Notes: generated from the letters alone by a model not told the origin. A DNA stretch of 64,000 nucleotides from Monomorium pharaonis (GCF_013373865.1 NC_050469.1:4892042-4956041); one strand, 5' to 3'; numbered from the stretch's first letter, positions 24,656 to 36,280 are shown. Program-made: numbers and translations.

Positions 24656-25050
24656 AGTGTTTGAAAGAGGCACAGAAATTATTGTGCTAATCGCGCGCGG
24701 GGAAGTTCGGAAATTGAGCTGTTCGCGGGAATTTAAAACTCACCCGCACGCCGGGGCGTGCATACAGTAAATCGGCCACGAACGAAAATTGACGGCCGTC
24801 ACGCGCCGCAATCGTAGTCGCGTGTTAAATTGCGGGTAACGGTGACGAGAAATGGCGCCGCGCTCGTGTGTAACGTCGGGTGTCCCTTTGTCCGCGGGGA
24901 TCGATTTCAGGAAGAGCGTGTGTGTCCGCGCGAGTGTATAATACGAATCACGGTATAATATCGAAGGCACACATATTACATGGACCTCCGAGCGAACGAG
25001 TACGATAACAGCGCATCGCATGGAATGGCATTTCGTGGCTTCTTTACTTT

Positions 25051-26900
25051 TCCCTTTTTCCATGCATTATTTTAAAAATATTCCTTAAGAATTGTGTTTC
25101 TTCAACACACACAAACGCTAAATTCTAAAGTAGAAAGTTGACATTTATGCAAAAATGTAGTCTCAAAATATAAGTAAATAAAGATTAAAGTACATATATA
25201 TTCTATTCAAAGTAAACTGAAAAATTGGTAAAAGATAAAAGGTTTACACAAGTGAAAAACTCGTAAATACGTATAAATTCATTTAAACTAATAATTAATT
25301 TTATTTTAAGATCGTGTTCCACAAATTAATTCCTTGCAATTAAAAAATGTTGTAAAATGCTGTAACAAGTAACCGTCTCTCTCGTCAATTTATTGAAAAT
25401 AAAACTTGATTAGTTATAGAATATAACGCTCGCCAAAGACTGGAATACATGTTCCCCAATAGATTTAGAATATTACGTGTAGTACTACATCACTCTTTTA
25501 AATGGCAGATATAAATTACTCCGTTATAATGTTCAGTTTTTATGTTCCTATCGATTCTTGATCATTTGATGTACGTACAGCCGGGCGAGTCATCCATCGT
25601 GGTGCGACTAATGACGAAGATATGGTAAGTTGACTGTAAAATTAGAATAAACGATGTGCAGTCGAGTCATAATAGATACGGCGCAATGTAATGTATCACA
25701 GCAATTTTATCGAAAACCGATAATTGAACGGCCATCTGTAGACGACTTCGAAAGCCGATACTCGCGCATGCACGAGACAACTTTCGCTCCCTCGGCGAAG
25801 GATGCGCTAACCGGTCACGGGTGCAATAAGCGAAAATAGTAATTGCATTCTTCGGCTACGGTAAAGTTGGCCTGGGTCAAGGAAATAGCGCGGCCTCTTG
25901 CGCTTTCACTATATATTTCTGTGACACCGCTGTGCACACCACGAATCGCGGAGAAATTCGGTTATCACGTTACACCACCGCGTGAATGTTCTCTGGAAAT
26001 AAAAATATCATACAACAGTCGATTCCGTTGCACGCGGAGCTTCTCTCGCGACGCCTAAGCCACCGGGATGCATGTAATGTGAAAAAGGACGAAGAGAATA
26101 TCGCGAAATCTTTGCAAAATTCATCGCGAATAAATCTTGTCAGCTGACGTGCATATTTCGCAGAGATTTAAATACTATTGAAAAATACTGAATAAATGTG
26201 CCAATAAAAAAATATGAAATTAAATATTTATTATAATTATTAGCCAGTAATTTTAAATGTATATGGTGCTAATATGACGTAATAAATGCCGTGAGACGTA
26301 TAAGAGATTTATTTTATGTTCGCTAGACAATTTTATAATCAATACGATAGAAATACGATCCAATTAATTTTAACGAATAATATTCGGCTGCTTAATATGA
26401 AGGATTTCCGAGGTGTTTCTGTTGTCGAATACCAACAGATCAGAATGTACGGTGCACGCATTATTATTACTCACTCCATACAGAATGCATAAATCGCGCA
26501 TTCTATCTCAATTACAAATTTTCTGGCGATTTTGAAATTAATTTCTTCACAATACAGGACACTTTATCAATACAGATTTAATTATTGAATTATGTAGCAT
26601 TAAAGATAGCGAATTTTTTGACAAATTGAGTTTTAGTCAGGATGTGCGGGGAAAATACAATCTTTTAACTCTAAAAAAATATTACCTTAATCATTAATAT
26701 TAAAATATAAAATTGACGGGATCACTGCGCCAGTCGTTTAAATAATCATCAATAAAAGTAACTGTTAAAGAAAATACTAAAATAATAAGACTTCAATGAT
26801 AAATTGCAAATTAATTGTTATTTTTCTTGAGACCTAATTATCATACAGATTTGTTTATTATTTCTTTTTACTTGAAAATATAATATTAAGTTATTTCTAT
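25051..26900. other. AT-rich blocks around a small CpG-rich island
   Basis: 25051-25540 and 26170-26900 are AT-rich; 25560-26160 is richer in CpG. Short open frames only (at most 71 codons), no motif recognised. Repeat family C copy 1 lies at the end. Confidence 0.5.
26768..26898 (+). mobile_element. Diverged interspersed repeat, family C, copy 1
   Basis: It aligns with 30092-30220 in the same orientation: AGAAAATA.TAAAATAATA near the start, CAAATTAATTG.TATTTT, CCTAAT.ATCATACAGATTT, and a TATTAAGT ending. About 130 bp shared at moderate identity; no coding potential. Either a fragment of an old transposon or an ancient local duplication. Confidence 0.5.
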
Positions 26901-29222
26901 TTTCTCGTCGTCTGATCAAACTTCGATTTAAACCTCTGAAAATCGAGGGACAAATTCGCTATCCAAAGGAACTGGATTGATACGCCTAGCGTATCATGAT
27001 ATCCGACGTAGCTTCCGTTGTAGTGCGCACGCATCCCTGAACGGTCACGGGCACGTGCGCGCGTTGCGAAAGCGCGTATCGACGCGAAGCGGCGATAAAT
27101 CGCGCACGTTGCAGCACACGTCGCAACTGCGGCCGACAGCCGGGGCGGGAGAGCGTTTTCCCGCAGCCGCGAGAAGATCGATTCGCGAGAGGACCGAGAA
27201 CGCGCGGCGGATGGGCATTAGTCCGCGTCCGCAATGCTTTCGTTTTCCGTCGACGAGGAGTTGAAAGGTGAGACTCCACGCACCGAGACGCCTAATCTTA
27301 TTTGCACTTTTCTCAGGCTTCCCGACCACTCCCCGGTCGACCACCTACGTACGTATCGCTGTCTGGGAAATTCCGCTGCTACGTCTGGCTTCATTATTGC
27401 GGGTGCATCACGTTGCAAAATGCACGACTCGGCGACTCGACGTTCGCACACCGGTGCGCTCTTTGGCTCTACCGCCGCGCGTTTATTTAAAAGCGTGCAC
27501 GTAACATGAAGACACCGGGGGCTTCACGAGGGTTACTTCGTGAAAAGGAAAGACGCGCAGAAAGAATACATAAAACATAATATGGATAATGCTATCTTTT
27601 TTCTGAATAATAGAAGATAATATCGCTCTTTCGATATTCATTGAAGTCTAATCTGCATTTGACATCAGCGCTAATTGGATGAATGAACAAATTCTCGCAT
27701 CGTACGAAGGGATAATGAAATATCTCTACTTGAACGTTCCGGTTATTCTTCAGAAAGCTATCGCTCGTTCCCGTGTGCATTCGCCAGTAGGATTGGTCCG
27801 CTGTAACCATTATCCGGGATATCCTACCTGATGAAACCGAACGAACATCCGTCTTTAGCGATTAAGTTACAAGCTGCTTACACATGCGATTTACGTCGCC
27901 GCCGCCGCGCAATCCAAATTCTATTTAGACGTTCCCGTTTTATAATCCACGAACGAAAGAGCCCGGTTCCTTGGCGGTCTGGCCGTTTCCGGGGGGAAAA
28001 ACTGTTCGACGAAAGTGGAAGTTAAAATCAAAATCCAATCTGATTACCCCTTGCATTAGCCGCAGGTAAGTGCGGCGGATAGGCCGGGCAAGGGGGTGGC
28101 GCCGTCGCGAAAAATTCCGAAAGCTTTTAGTGGCCATCAAGTTATTTTGCTCGGGAATTATTCAGCGGCGAGGTATCTTCGGGAGAGTAATTGGTCGAGC
28201 GGGGCCGACAACGACGATGTCGCTGTATCGCAAGCACGCGCGGGCAAAGAGAAGAGGATACCTCGAGAATTCTGCTACAAGTATTCCGTAATTCGTTTCC
28301 GCCGTAATAAACGACGGCGGAGTCGGCGAAGTTTGCGCCCGGGCGAGTAGCTCGGAGAATTTACGCGGATAACTTTTATGAGCTCAAATAATTACGTTCC
28401 CGCTGTTATACGACGTGTACGTGTAAGCGGCGCGACGCTTAGAGACAGCCGACTTACGATCCCGGTCCTCCGGAAATGCGGGCGCGGAAACTTATTGACA
28501 CAGATAACATTCCGCGGCGGGAAAATGTCCCCTCCACGCGTGACCGTTGAAACGAGTGCTGCTCTCGCACTCGCTCGCTGCGCGAAACCCTTTTGCGATT
28601 CAAGTGGTTTGTCGTGTCGCGCGCGCGCCCGAGAAAATAAAGATATTCAAATAATACGCGCGAAAAATGTTAATATTCGCGGAACTCGCCGCGGGATAAA
28701 AAAAAAATTCAGCCTTTTGTACGCGCGCCGCAGCTGGCTGGAGAGCGTCGTAAGAATTAAGCGAGATCCTTCTCAGGTCGTTCCGTCGTAGCGGCGGAAA
28801 ATTATGTAATTACGCATAGGGGCATTCCCGCGAGAGAATGGAAAGTAGGACGGTGGCTCGTCAAACTTGTAGCGCGCAATCGCGCGCGGACGTGGAAAGG
28901 ATTCCTAAAGTGAATGAAAAGACGCCGGCGAGGAGTGGCGAGTGGGAGAGAAAGAAGCGGGAAATCTCCCCCGATGTGGGGGTAGAAAGGAGGGAGGAAA
29001 ACGGAAAGCAATGAGGAAAAGATAAGGGTAGACAGAGGCTGACGCCCGAGGCAGAGCGGCAGAATTTAATAACAATTTCTCAAATGAAAATTACCCGCTT
29101 TCAAGCGTTGCACCGTGCAAAGCCATGTTGACGACTCACTCTCTCCTACTCTCCGTCCATTCTCCTCTTCTCTCTTTCACATAATAAAATTCTCCCTGCG
29201 CTCTTTTCCTTCCCTATCTCTC

Positions 29223-29279
<57 letters not shown>

Positions 29280-29800
29280 ACTTTTCGAGTCCTACTTCCC
29301 TCTCCTCCCGTAACGCGGCCTGCATTTTATTTAATATTAGCCCGGTTACCCGGTTAAATTGTCGGGCAGAGACCCAGCCCCGAATTTACATCTTAATCGG
29401 ACCCTATTACGGTAACGTCGTTGCAACATTCATCCGCTCAGCCTGGCTGCATCGCGTCGCGTCTAAACTAGCCGCACGCCGAAACAGAGGCATCCTGCCT
29501 GCCTAGCCCGCCGCGAATGCAAAATTTCGATGCAGCCGAGTGACACGGGGGATGCACGAGACTTTACAGAGCCGCGAGATCGCCTCTCTCTGTACCGGAT
29601 AATCGAACCGATTCGCCTACGCGCGAGTACGCCCACCTGATTGACTCCCATTGTCACCCCCTCGCGTTCATCGTTTCCGCCACGAAACTCTCGTTTCTCC
29701 CTCTCGCCCTAAAGTTTCTTCGTATTCTCCTTTCGCCATCTTGTCGACCTCTTCCTTCTATCGCTTCCTCTTATAGATCCATTGGATTAGAACTGCTTTG
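26901..29800. other. Long CpG-rich stretch, no supported gene
   Basis: About 2.9 kb of CpG-rich DNA with many overlapping open frames on both strands (longest 137 codons, 28378-28791). None matches a domain I know. A near-perfect splice donor (CAG|GTAAGT) occurs at 28063-28071 on the plus strand, but the frame leading into it (about 45 codons from 27929) is unremarkable. 28370-28900 shows AT-core motifs in CpG-rich DNA, like the island at 18640-20300. Confidence 0.45.
29222..29280 (+). repeat. C12 run followed by (CT)n microsatellite
   Basis: A homopolymer of about 12 C (29222-29233) runs directly into about 40 bp of CT dinucleotides and a TTTCT end. The whole block is homopyrimidine and could form triplex DNA. 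Confidence 0.96.
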
Positions 29801-30091
29801 CACTTCTAGAATAATACGGTTGTCAGCTTATGCGTCGTAAATGCAGTCTACGTGCGGTATTCAAAGACAAAATTTTGCAAGTTTCCTCGCAAGTACAGAC
29901 ATCCTTTAGAATTACGCTATTCGGTACATACGTGATCTTACGTACGTTATTGTATGTGCAAAATACATTAGTCTGTGATAAAACACTCACATTATATTTT
30001 GCAGATATGTATAGGACACTGCACTAGTCTCTGAATAATTACCAATATATATATACATATAAAGAGTAATATTTCAAAAAGAAACATATTT

Positions 30092-30220
30092 AAGAAAATA
30101 TTAAAATAATACTTCGAAATAATAACTCACAAATTAATTGATATTTTGTACCTAATATTCATACAGATTTAATTAAAATATTATTTTTTTATTTAAAAAT
30201 TTAATCATATTAAGTAAAAA
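30092..30220 (+). mobile_element. Diverged interspersed repeat, family C, copy 2
   Basis: Partner of 26768-26898, 3.3 kb away in the same orientation; shared words include AAATTAATTGATATTTT and TTCATACAGATTT. No open frame of note. Ends are approximate. Confidence 0.5.
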
Positions 30221-30452
30221 TGGTACATTTATATCATATCAGTCATTAACTAATGCACCGAACGCGAAAACAATTCAGTGAATGATCACATGTACAAGTG
30301 TCAACTAATTAAAGATTGTATTATATTTTGGTATTCATATACACGTAAGTAAATACTAGCCTTTTAATTTTTAAAAATAATTATTATGGTAAAATTATTT
30401 TTTAATTAAAAAAATTTTTTTGTGCGCAATCTTTCTCTTATAAAACGAAAAC

Positions 30453-30601
30453 TTGCACGCTCGTCATTTATGTACATTAGTCATTAATTAATCACCAGTT
30501 ATTTCATTGTTTTTTCATGTGTTTTTATTTTTATAATCAAAACTATTTTTTCTTATTTTTTAAGTAACATTTAATTCTTAGTAACATAATATTTTTTTAA
30601 C
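30453..30601 (+). mobile_element. Diverged interspersed repeat, family D, copy 2
   Basis: Inverted partner of 14862-15002. Both contain TTGCAC followed by TTTAT, a GTGTTTTTA block, AAAACTATT and TTTTTTAAGTAACAT. The end of the segment repeats AGTAACAT twice. No coding potential. Confidence 0.5.
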
Positions 30602-31375
30602 AATAAAATAGAATTATAGTTTAATTGGTTACTTTCTCTTTTTCATATACCAATATTTTAAGCACTCGAATTATAACTTTGAAAATGTAAAAAATTTTTT
30701 AAGTACAAAAAATACAGTCATAAAAATGCCTTTAGATATTTATATAAAAAGTAAAGAAGTTTCATGCATAAATTATCTTTTATAATTTTGTTAGACTACA
30801 CTTGCTTAAAATTAAATTATTAACAGGAAACTTTTATGAAAATACATATGATAGCTTGCATAAACTGAGAAACAAAAATAAAAAGGTTTTTATCGTGGCA
30901 AATAGAGAATACCATCGTAAATAGAAACAGTAAATCGAAGTTTATTTCCCCTGTACGACGAGAATTTACCCTTTTTTATGAAAAAGCAATTTTCATATTG
31001 AGCACATAAATGGCTTTTTTGTATTTGGAGCAAATACGTGGTAAGAAGTGCTTGAGACTAGGTCAAGTAGGGATGCAAATGCATATTTAAAATCGATATA
31101 TACGTGAAAGAACGAGGCGTGGTTTAAAGGACCATTTACTTGCTTATCCAACATAAAATTACTTAAATACAAGCTTAAATAACAATTTTCATATAAAATA
31201 ATTGCAATTAATTTTTTTCATATTAAGTTTTATTATATTAATCATCAGAACAGATATGTTAACAAAAAAGTAATCAAGAATATTTAAAAAGTAAGATGGT
31301 ATAAAATTAACAAATAATTACAAAGGTAGTAATTTTATAACACGTGTGAATTTGTGCCTATTCTATTTGATTAAA

Positions 31376-31497
31376 GTAGCTGAAGCTAGCGGCCAAAGAC
31401 AACAGCCAAACACCGAGCAGCCAGGGCCGAATGTCATATAGGCGTTTCCAGGGGGCACCATTCAATCAAACGTTAAAAATTCCCTGGTTATGAGATT
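31376..31497 (+). repeat. Left terminal inverted repeat
   Basis: It begins GTAGCTGAAGCTAGC and ends GGTTATGAGATT. The inner part (from GTCATATAGG onward) is almost identical to the right arm; the outer part is more diverged and carries a few extra bases. Confidence 0.92.
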
Positions 31498-31801
31498 ATC
31501 ATTCGCGATCGTTATTAATTGTTTAGTGGTTCTTTAAATTGTTAATTACGTTAGTCAGATAAATACAAGAAACGCTGTCTTCAAATTTCTATGAAAATAT
31601 TTTTTGAAGTCTAGAACGACTTAATTAACCGTATATGAAAAATTTTTATGAAAATGCATTTTTGCAAAACATAGTTGATTACTAAAATATTGCAGCAATT
31701 TTTTTTGTAAATGACATTAACGCTTTTTGCCGCACCCAGAGCCGACGACGAGAACGTAGCGGGTACACGGCTCCAAACAATAAAAATTAATTTTTTTAAT
31801 G

Positions 31802-32290
31802 TTTATAACAATAAGGAAAATGCACGTCCTCTCGCAAAAGATCGATCGGTCGATTGTACGTTACGAAAAGATATTTCCAGCCAAATTTGGAGGAAATCGT
31901 ATTTTGCGTGTAGGCGTGAGGCGCATGAAAAGATAAAAGTTAATTAAATAAATATTTATAACAATTAAAAAAATGCACGTCCTCTCGCGAATGATTGATC
32001 AGTCGATTGTACGTTACGAAAAGATATTTCCAGCCAAATTTGGAGAAAATCGTACCATGCGTTTAGGCGTGAGGCGCAAAAAACGATCAAAATTAATTTT
32101 TTAAATATTTATAACAATTAGGAAAATGCACGTCCTCTCGCGAATGATCGATCAGTCGATTGTACGTTACGGAAAGATATTTCTATCCAAATTTGGAGAA
32201 AATCGTACTTTGCGTTTAGGCGTGAGGCGCGGTAAACAATAAAAATTAGTAACAATTGGTAAATTACAGGTCTTGTCGCAAATGATCGAT
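31802..32290 (+). repeat. 153-bp tandem repeat, three copies plus a partial fourth
   Basis: Copies start near 31802, 31955 and 32108, exactly 153 bp apart both times, each opening with TTTATAACAAT and containing TGCACGTCCTCTCGC, TCGATTGTACGTTACG, AGATATTT, CCAAATTTGGAG and AGGCGTGAGGCGC. A fourth, shorter and more degenerate copy starts near 32250. The unit contains ATCGATC- and CCAAATTTGG-type palindromes. The period is a multiple of three, but only part of copy 1 is in an open frame, so a coding role is unlikely. Confidence 0.95.
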
Positions 32291-32340
32291 TATGTATTAT
32301 AATGACTAAATTCTATGCAAATTTTTCAAAGTTTTTTAAA

Positions 32341-32453
32341 AATCTCATAACCAGGGAATTTTTAACGCTTGATTGAATGGTGCCCCCTGGAAACGCCTAT
32401 ATGACGTTCGGCCTTGGCCCCTCAACGGGCTTTTGGCTGCTAACTTCAGCTAC
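32341..32453 (-). repeat. Right terminal inverted repeat
   Basis: Reverse complement of the left arm: it begins AATCTCATAACC and ends CTTCAGCTAC. The 65 bp nearest the centre match the left arm with one difference. Confidence 0.92.
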
Positions 32454-33349
32454 ATATTTGATAAATGATAAAGAATATAAATACGTTTGAGAACAAATTT
32501 GGGCCTAAATTTCCCAGTAATAAACAGAGGCAAAATTAATTTGATCGTAACAGCCAAACCTCCAATTACATTTCGTCCGATTGAAATAATTAATCGAAAT
32601 TGGCTGGAATTTGGCTAATGGCCTATTAATGATTCTTTGCTATCGCGTAGGCGCGTCATGTCGCACCCGACGACGTCATCGAAAATTGCTCACCGAGATA
32701 TGACGCGTCGCGGCGCATCGGGCTCGTGGTACGCAGCAAGGAGACAAGAGACAAATTAACGTGTCGTCCCTTCGGGCAACTCCGTCCGTACACACAGTAA
32801 TACGTGACGGTATTACCCGCGCACGAACGCGCGCTCGCTCGCGCGGGCATACGTGCGTGCGAGACTGCGGCCGGAATTACTCTCGATGAACCGGATATAA
32901 TTGGCGCGTCGAGTCGACGCGACGCGGACGCGGAGCTGAATCCTAAAAAGTGCGTGTAACTCCCGTTTCGCCAGAAATAAGAGCATGACACGTTCAATAC
33001 ACACGTCAGGACTGATACGTGATACTAACAATGAACTTAGAATTCTAAGCAATTTCTAGGCATAGCGAGATTTGGAAAACATCTTCCCAAGAAAACTAGA
33101 ATTGTTATTAAAATCTTAAGAAACAATTGTTATTTAAAGAACAACATAGAAAAAAATTATTCTGTTATACATATGATTATCTATTCGTCATAATAATAAA
33201 TTTTTTATAAAATCTGAAAATTAGTTTCTAATTAAAAAATTGTAATTCTAAAGATATTTAGAAAAATTCTGTATATCAATAACTAATAATTATCTATATA
33301 AAATATTAATTTAATATAATTTATTAATATAAATAATAATTAATAGCTT

Positions 33350-33547
33350 TTCATGTATTGAAATTTCGGTTTAATAATTTTCCTCTGTAATAAATGTGTC
33401 ACAGATCAAAATTCAATGCCTTCTTTATATTGTTTGACAAAATGCAGTACAAATGTGAATTTAATCAAACAATATAAGAAAGCATCTAATAATATGACAC
33501 GTTTATTACAAAAGGAAATTATTAAAATAAAATTTTAATGTAAAATT
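33350..33547. repeat. Large imperfect foldback repeat (~200 bp)
   Basis: The left arm (about 33350-33437) and the reverse complement of the right arm (about 33463-33547) share, in order, ATT.AAATTT, TTTAATAATTT.CCT, TGTAATAAA.GTGTCA, ATGC.TTCTT and ATATTGTTTGA. There is a 25-nt loop and a short unequal internal loop where the arms differ. It could be a MITE-like element whose interior has been lost, or a long hairpin-RNA locus. No open frame is present. Confidence 0.8.
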
Positions 33548-33550
33548 TAT

Positions 33551-33555
<5 letters not shown>

Positions 33556-33603
<48 letters not shown>
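33556..33603 (+). repeat. (AT)n microsatellite, about 48 bp
   Basis: A pure TA dinucleotide run directly next to the foldback repeat. Confidence 0.95.
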
Positions 33604-33607
<4 letters not shown>

Positions 33608-34323
33608 TACTGCATATATTTTACACAATAAATATTACTATTGATCGTATTGAACTATTTTTGCATTTGAAATAGATGTCATTATTAAAACAATTTCACA
33701 TATGTAAAATATTTTATATCGTGTTTAATTTTGTCTTGTTCATTGTAAATAAATAGATCAGTTAGTGACAGTGTCATTGGAATCTTAAATCTCAAGACTC
33801 TTTTAAATATATAAATTAAATAATAGTATTTTACTTAAATTCTTAAAAACTCTACTTATTGTTATAACATTTAATTAAAAGTAGAACTTCAATCTTGTAA
33901 TAAAAAAAAGCATTCAAGCTTCGATATTCAGGATTTGATACACTGTCAGTAAATTAGACCACTTACTGTAATTTAATTTATATTATATTAACTTATATTT
34001 CAAATTTAAATTGGAATTATTAAAGATATTTTTCTTGTAAATGTTCTGATCACTCTCATCACTCTCATTACAACTTATCGAGTAATTTAATTTCATCAAG
34101 AACAAAATATTTGAGTTCTATCAAATACAATAATACCAGGCGTAATAGATTAACGGAATCGTCGGTTTTTGATATCAACGAAACGGAATAAAAGGAAGAA
34201 TGAGAGAAAAATGAAAGGAAAGAAGGAAAAGGGAGAGATGTAGAGCTAAAGAAATATTAGTCGGTTACGTCGACGTAAACAACATTACACTCTTCAAATT
34301 TATTACAAATCAATCTCGATCGT

Positions 34324-34326
<3 letters not shown>

Positions 34327-34381
<55 letters not shown>
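34327..34381 (+). repeat. (TC)n microsatellite, about 55 bp
   Basis: A pure TC run at the junction of AT-rich DNA and a small CpG-rich island. Confidence 0.97.
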
Positions 34382-34385
<4 letters not shown>

Positions 34386-36280
34386 GCTCTCTTTGGATCT
34401 CTCTCTAACAGGTTGCCTTCTCGGCGTGTTCCAGTGCTGAATAGCTCGCGCACACTAACACCGTTGACTGCGAATTAAACGAGGCGCCGGGCGCTTCTCT
34501 ACCCTCTTTCTCCCGCAGGCATTCGTATCGGAGAATTCTCCTGCGGAAAGCTCCTCTTTTACCGTTCGCCGATATTCCCAGTCAGGGATACGGTTGGATA
34601 TTCCCGGCCCGAGAAGAGGAGGATGGTAAATTCCGGAGCAACCTCTTGCCTCGTCCTCCTAGGGCGTTTTTCAAAATCACATCCAAACATTCGTTCGCAA
34701 TAAAAATATCAGCAATCTCCAATTTCATACATACACTTTTATAGCCAATTTTTGGCTTAACTTGGATTCAGTTTGCTTAAACAAAAATTTTACAGTATTT
34801 TTCGCAAGATATACATATTAATAAGTATCTAATAAGTATTAAATGCATTACACTGATTTTGTTATACAAGATTTGCAATTAATCTTTTTCTTCTTTCCTC
34901 GTTGATATAGAATTCTAAAATATACAATTTAATAAATTCAATTTTCTAAAGATTACTATCAATTTCAAACACGTGTACTACCGATACGTTTGAAATGCTC
35001 AGACTTTTCAATATTGAGTCCTTCAGTAATCGGAGCAATTTTATCAGGTCAGTCGATTTCTTCTACAAAATGCTGAAGAGTGGTTCTTTCATTATGAGTA
35101 CGTTATCGTATATTCAGACACAAAGGAAATCCATTTCGATTTGCTTTTCATTTCAACTTTGTCATAAAAAATGAGCGGTCGAGATTAAACGGGAGCATAT
35201 TCACCCGTATTTCAAAATCGTGAATTTATGCCATTTAACGGATCTCTATTATCCTAGCTCTGTTTGTTGAATTAACAATCAGTATTGATACATCACAGAT
35301 TTCGACGAGCGTCCTCTCGTTGCATAAACCAATTCGATCAACAAATTCACCGGCGGGTAATTATTTACAAATTGGCATTGCTAATGGTAAACGGTATTTA
35401 CCATTTATTATCGAGATAATTCTTTCCCGGTATCATACCCCAAATATTAACTTTTCAGAATAGCCATGTTTCTATCATATAATCCGATTGTACTACAATT
35501 ATATTATTATTTATTACCGCAAACGGTAGTTAAAATATATTACAAAATCTAACTCGCTCGAATTTCGCGAGAGGGAACAAAATTCTGGATCACATCGTGT
35601 CAGAATATAGCAATATAAAATAATGCATGAAATGCGCGCGTTTGTTGCATGCATGTACGTGCATCGAAAGAATTTACTGCATGACGCGAATGTAATAATT
35701 TCGCCAGTGACGTTCGAACAAACTCGTTGCATCGCGTTGTTCGCTCTAAGTGACGCACGTAATAAAGCGCTGTAAATCGTCTCTTCTTTGTGCAAGCAAT
35801 ATCAAAGCAATAATATATCGGTATTATCTTCCGTTTTACCCCACCAATACTTCTGACTGGAATACAACGCCGTATGAGGTAATGCGTTCCGTCCGAGTTT
35901 CACGTTAAAAATGAAATTCCGGTTTCCAGGTCATATCAAATTGTTGCAATACGTAAAATTGTCGAGTGTATTTGTCGGACACGTACATGCGTCAAAGAAG
36001 CTGCATACTACTATCACATGTAGAGTAGCACTTTTGCGGAATGTATATATAAGTTAAAAATAATTCCTTCTCTTCTTTGTTAAAAAACATCTTGACGAAA
36101 AAAATTATTCTGGAAATTAAATCAATTGTATTACAACGCTTCATATCCTTTTGCTAAAGAATTTTCCTTCCGGAATTTTCCTTCCGGAATTTTCCGTCGC
36201 GGTTTTAAAATGATTGAAACTGAAGGGTGCAAGAATGAATAGAAATGAAATAAAGGAGGATTTAATTGACAACGTTTACG
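34382..36280. other. Mixed non-coding DNA
   Basis: 34420-34660 is GC-richer and contains CTCCTGCGG/CCGGAG-like words; the remainder is AT-rich. A 93-codon minus frame (35514-35795) shows nothing recognisable. No gene is supported. Confidence 0.5.
36160..36202 (+). repeat. 14-bp tandem repeat, about 2.7 copies
   Basis: AATTTTCCTTCCGG occurs at 36160-36173 and 36174-36187, followed by a partial, altered third copy (AATTTTCCGTCGCGG). Confidence 0.92.

Larger units (their letters stand above)
22922..25050. other. Non-coding: CpG-rich, AT-rich, CpG-rich
   Basis: 22922-23450 is CpG-rich with short overlapping frames. 23520-24060 is AT-rich and holds repeat family B copy 1; the 111-codon minus frame there (23591-23926) lies over the repeat and is not a gene I recognise. 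24100-25050 is CpG-rich without a recognisable exon. Confidence 0.5.
29801..31375. other. AT-rich block rich in decayed repeats
   Basis: Short frames only. It holds family C copy 2, family D copy 2 and other AT-rich DNA. The phrase TCATTAA.TAAT.CACC appears twice in related form (about 30243 and 30482), suggesting an internal duplication. No gene is supported. Confidence 0.5.
31376..32453. mobile_element. Non-autonomous TIR (foldback-like) transposon with an internal 153-bp minisatellite
   Basis: Terminal inverted repeats of about 122 bp (31376-31497) and 113 bp (32341-32453) begin GTAGCTGAAG. Their inner 65 bp (31433-31497 against its mirror) differ at a single position, while the outer halves have several substitutions and a gap. 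Between the arms lies spacer DNA and three tandem copies of a 153-bp unit plus a partial fourth. No transposase is encoded; the only open frame (31711-31947) runs into the tandem repeat and looks accidental. TATTTGAT occurs just outside both ends (31364-31371 and 32455-32462), a possible imperfect target-site duplication. The structure resembles foldback or MITE-type elements such as Tetris of Drosophila virilis; the superfamily is not identifiable from this sequence alone. Confidence 0.88.
32454..34320. other. Small CpG-rich island, then an AT-rich block
   Basis: 32640-33020 is CpG-rich; it carries a 113-codon minus frame (32656-32997) without recognisable features. From 33050 to 34150 the DNA is very AT-rich and contains the foldback repeat and (AT)n tract listed separately. 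34160-34260 is purine-rich (AAGGAAGAATGAGAGAAAAA-like). Confidence 0.5.

Noticed and set aside
31711..31947. 78-codon frame inside the inverted-repeat element, considered as a transposase remnant
   Set aside because: No catalytic motif, and it runs into the 153-bp tandem unit; the following copies are not open in the same frame.
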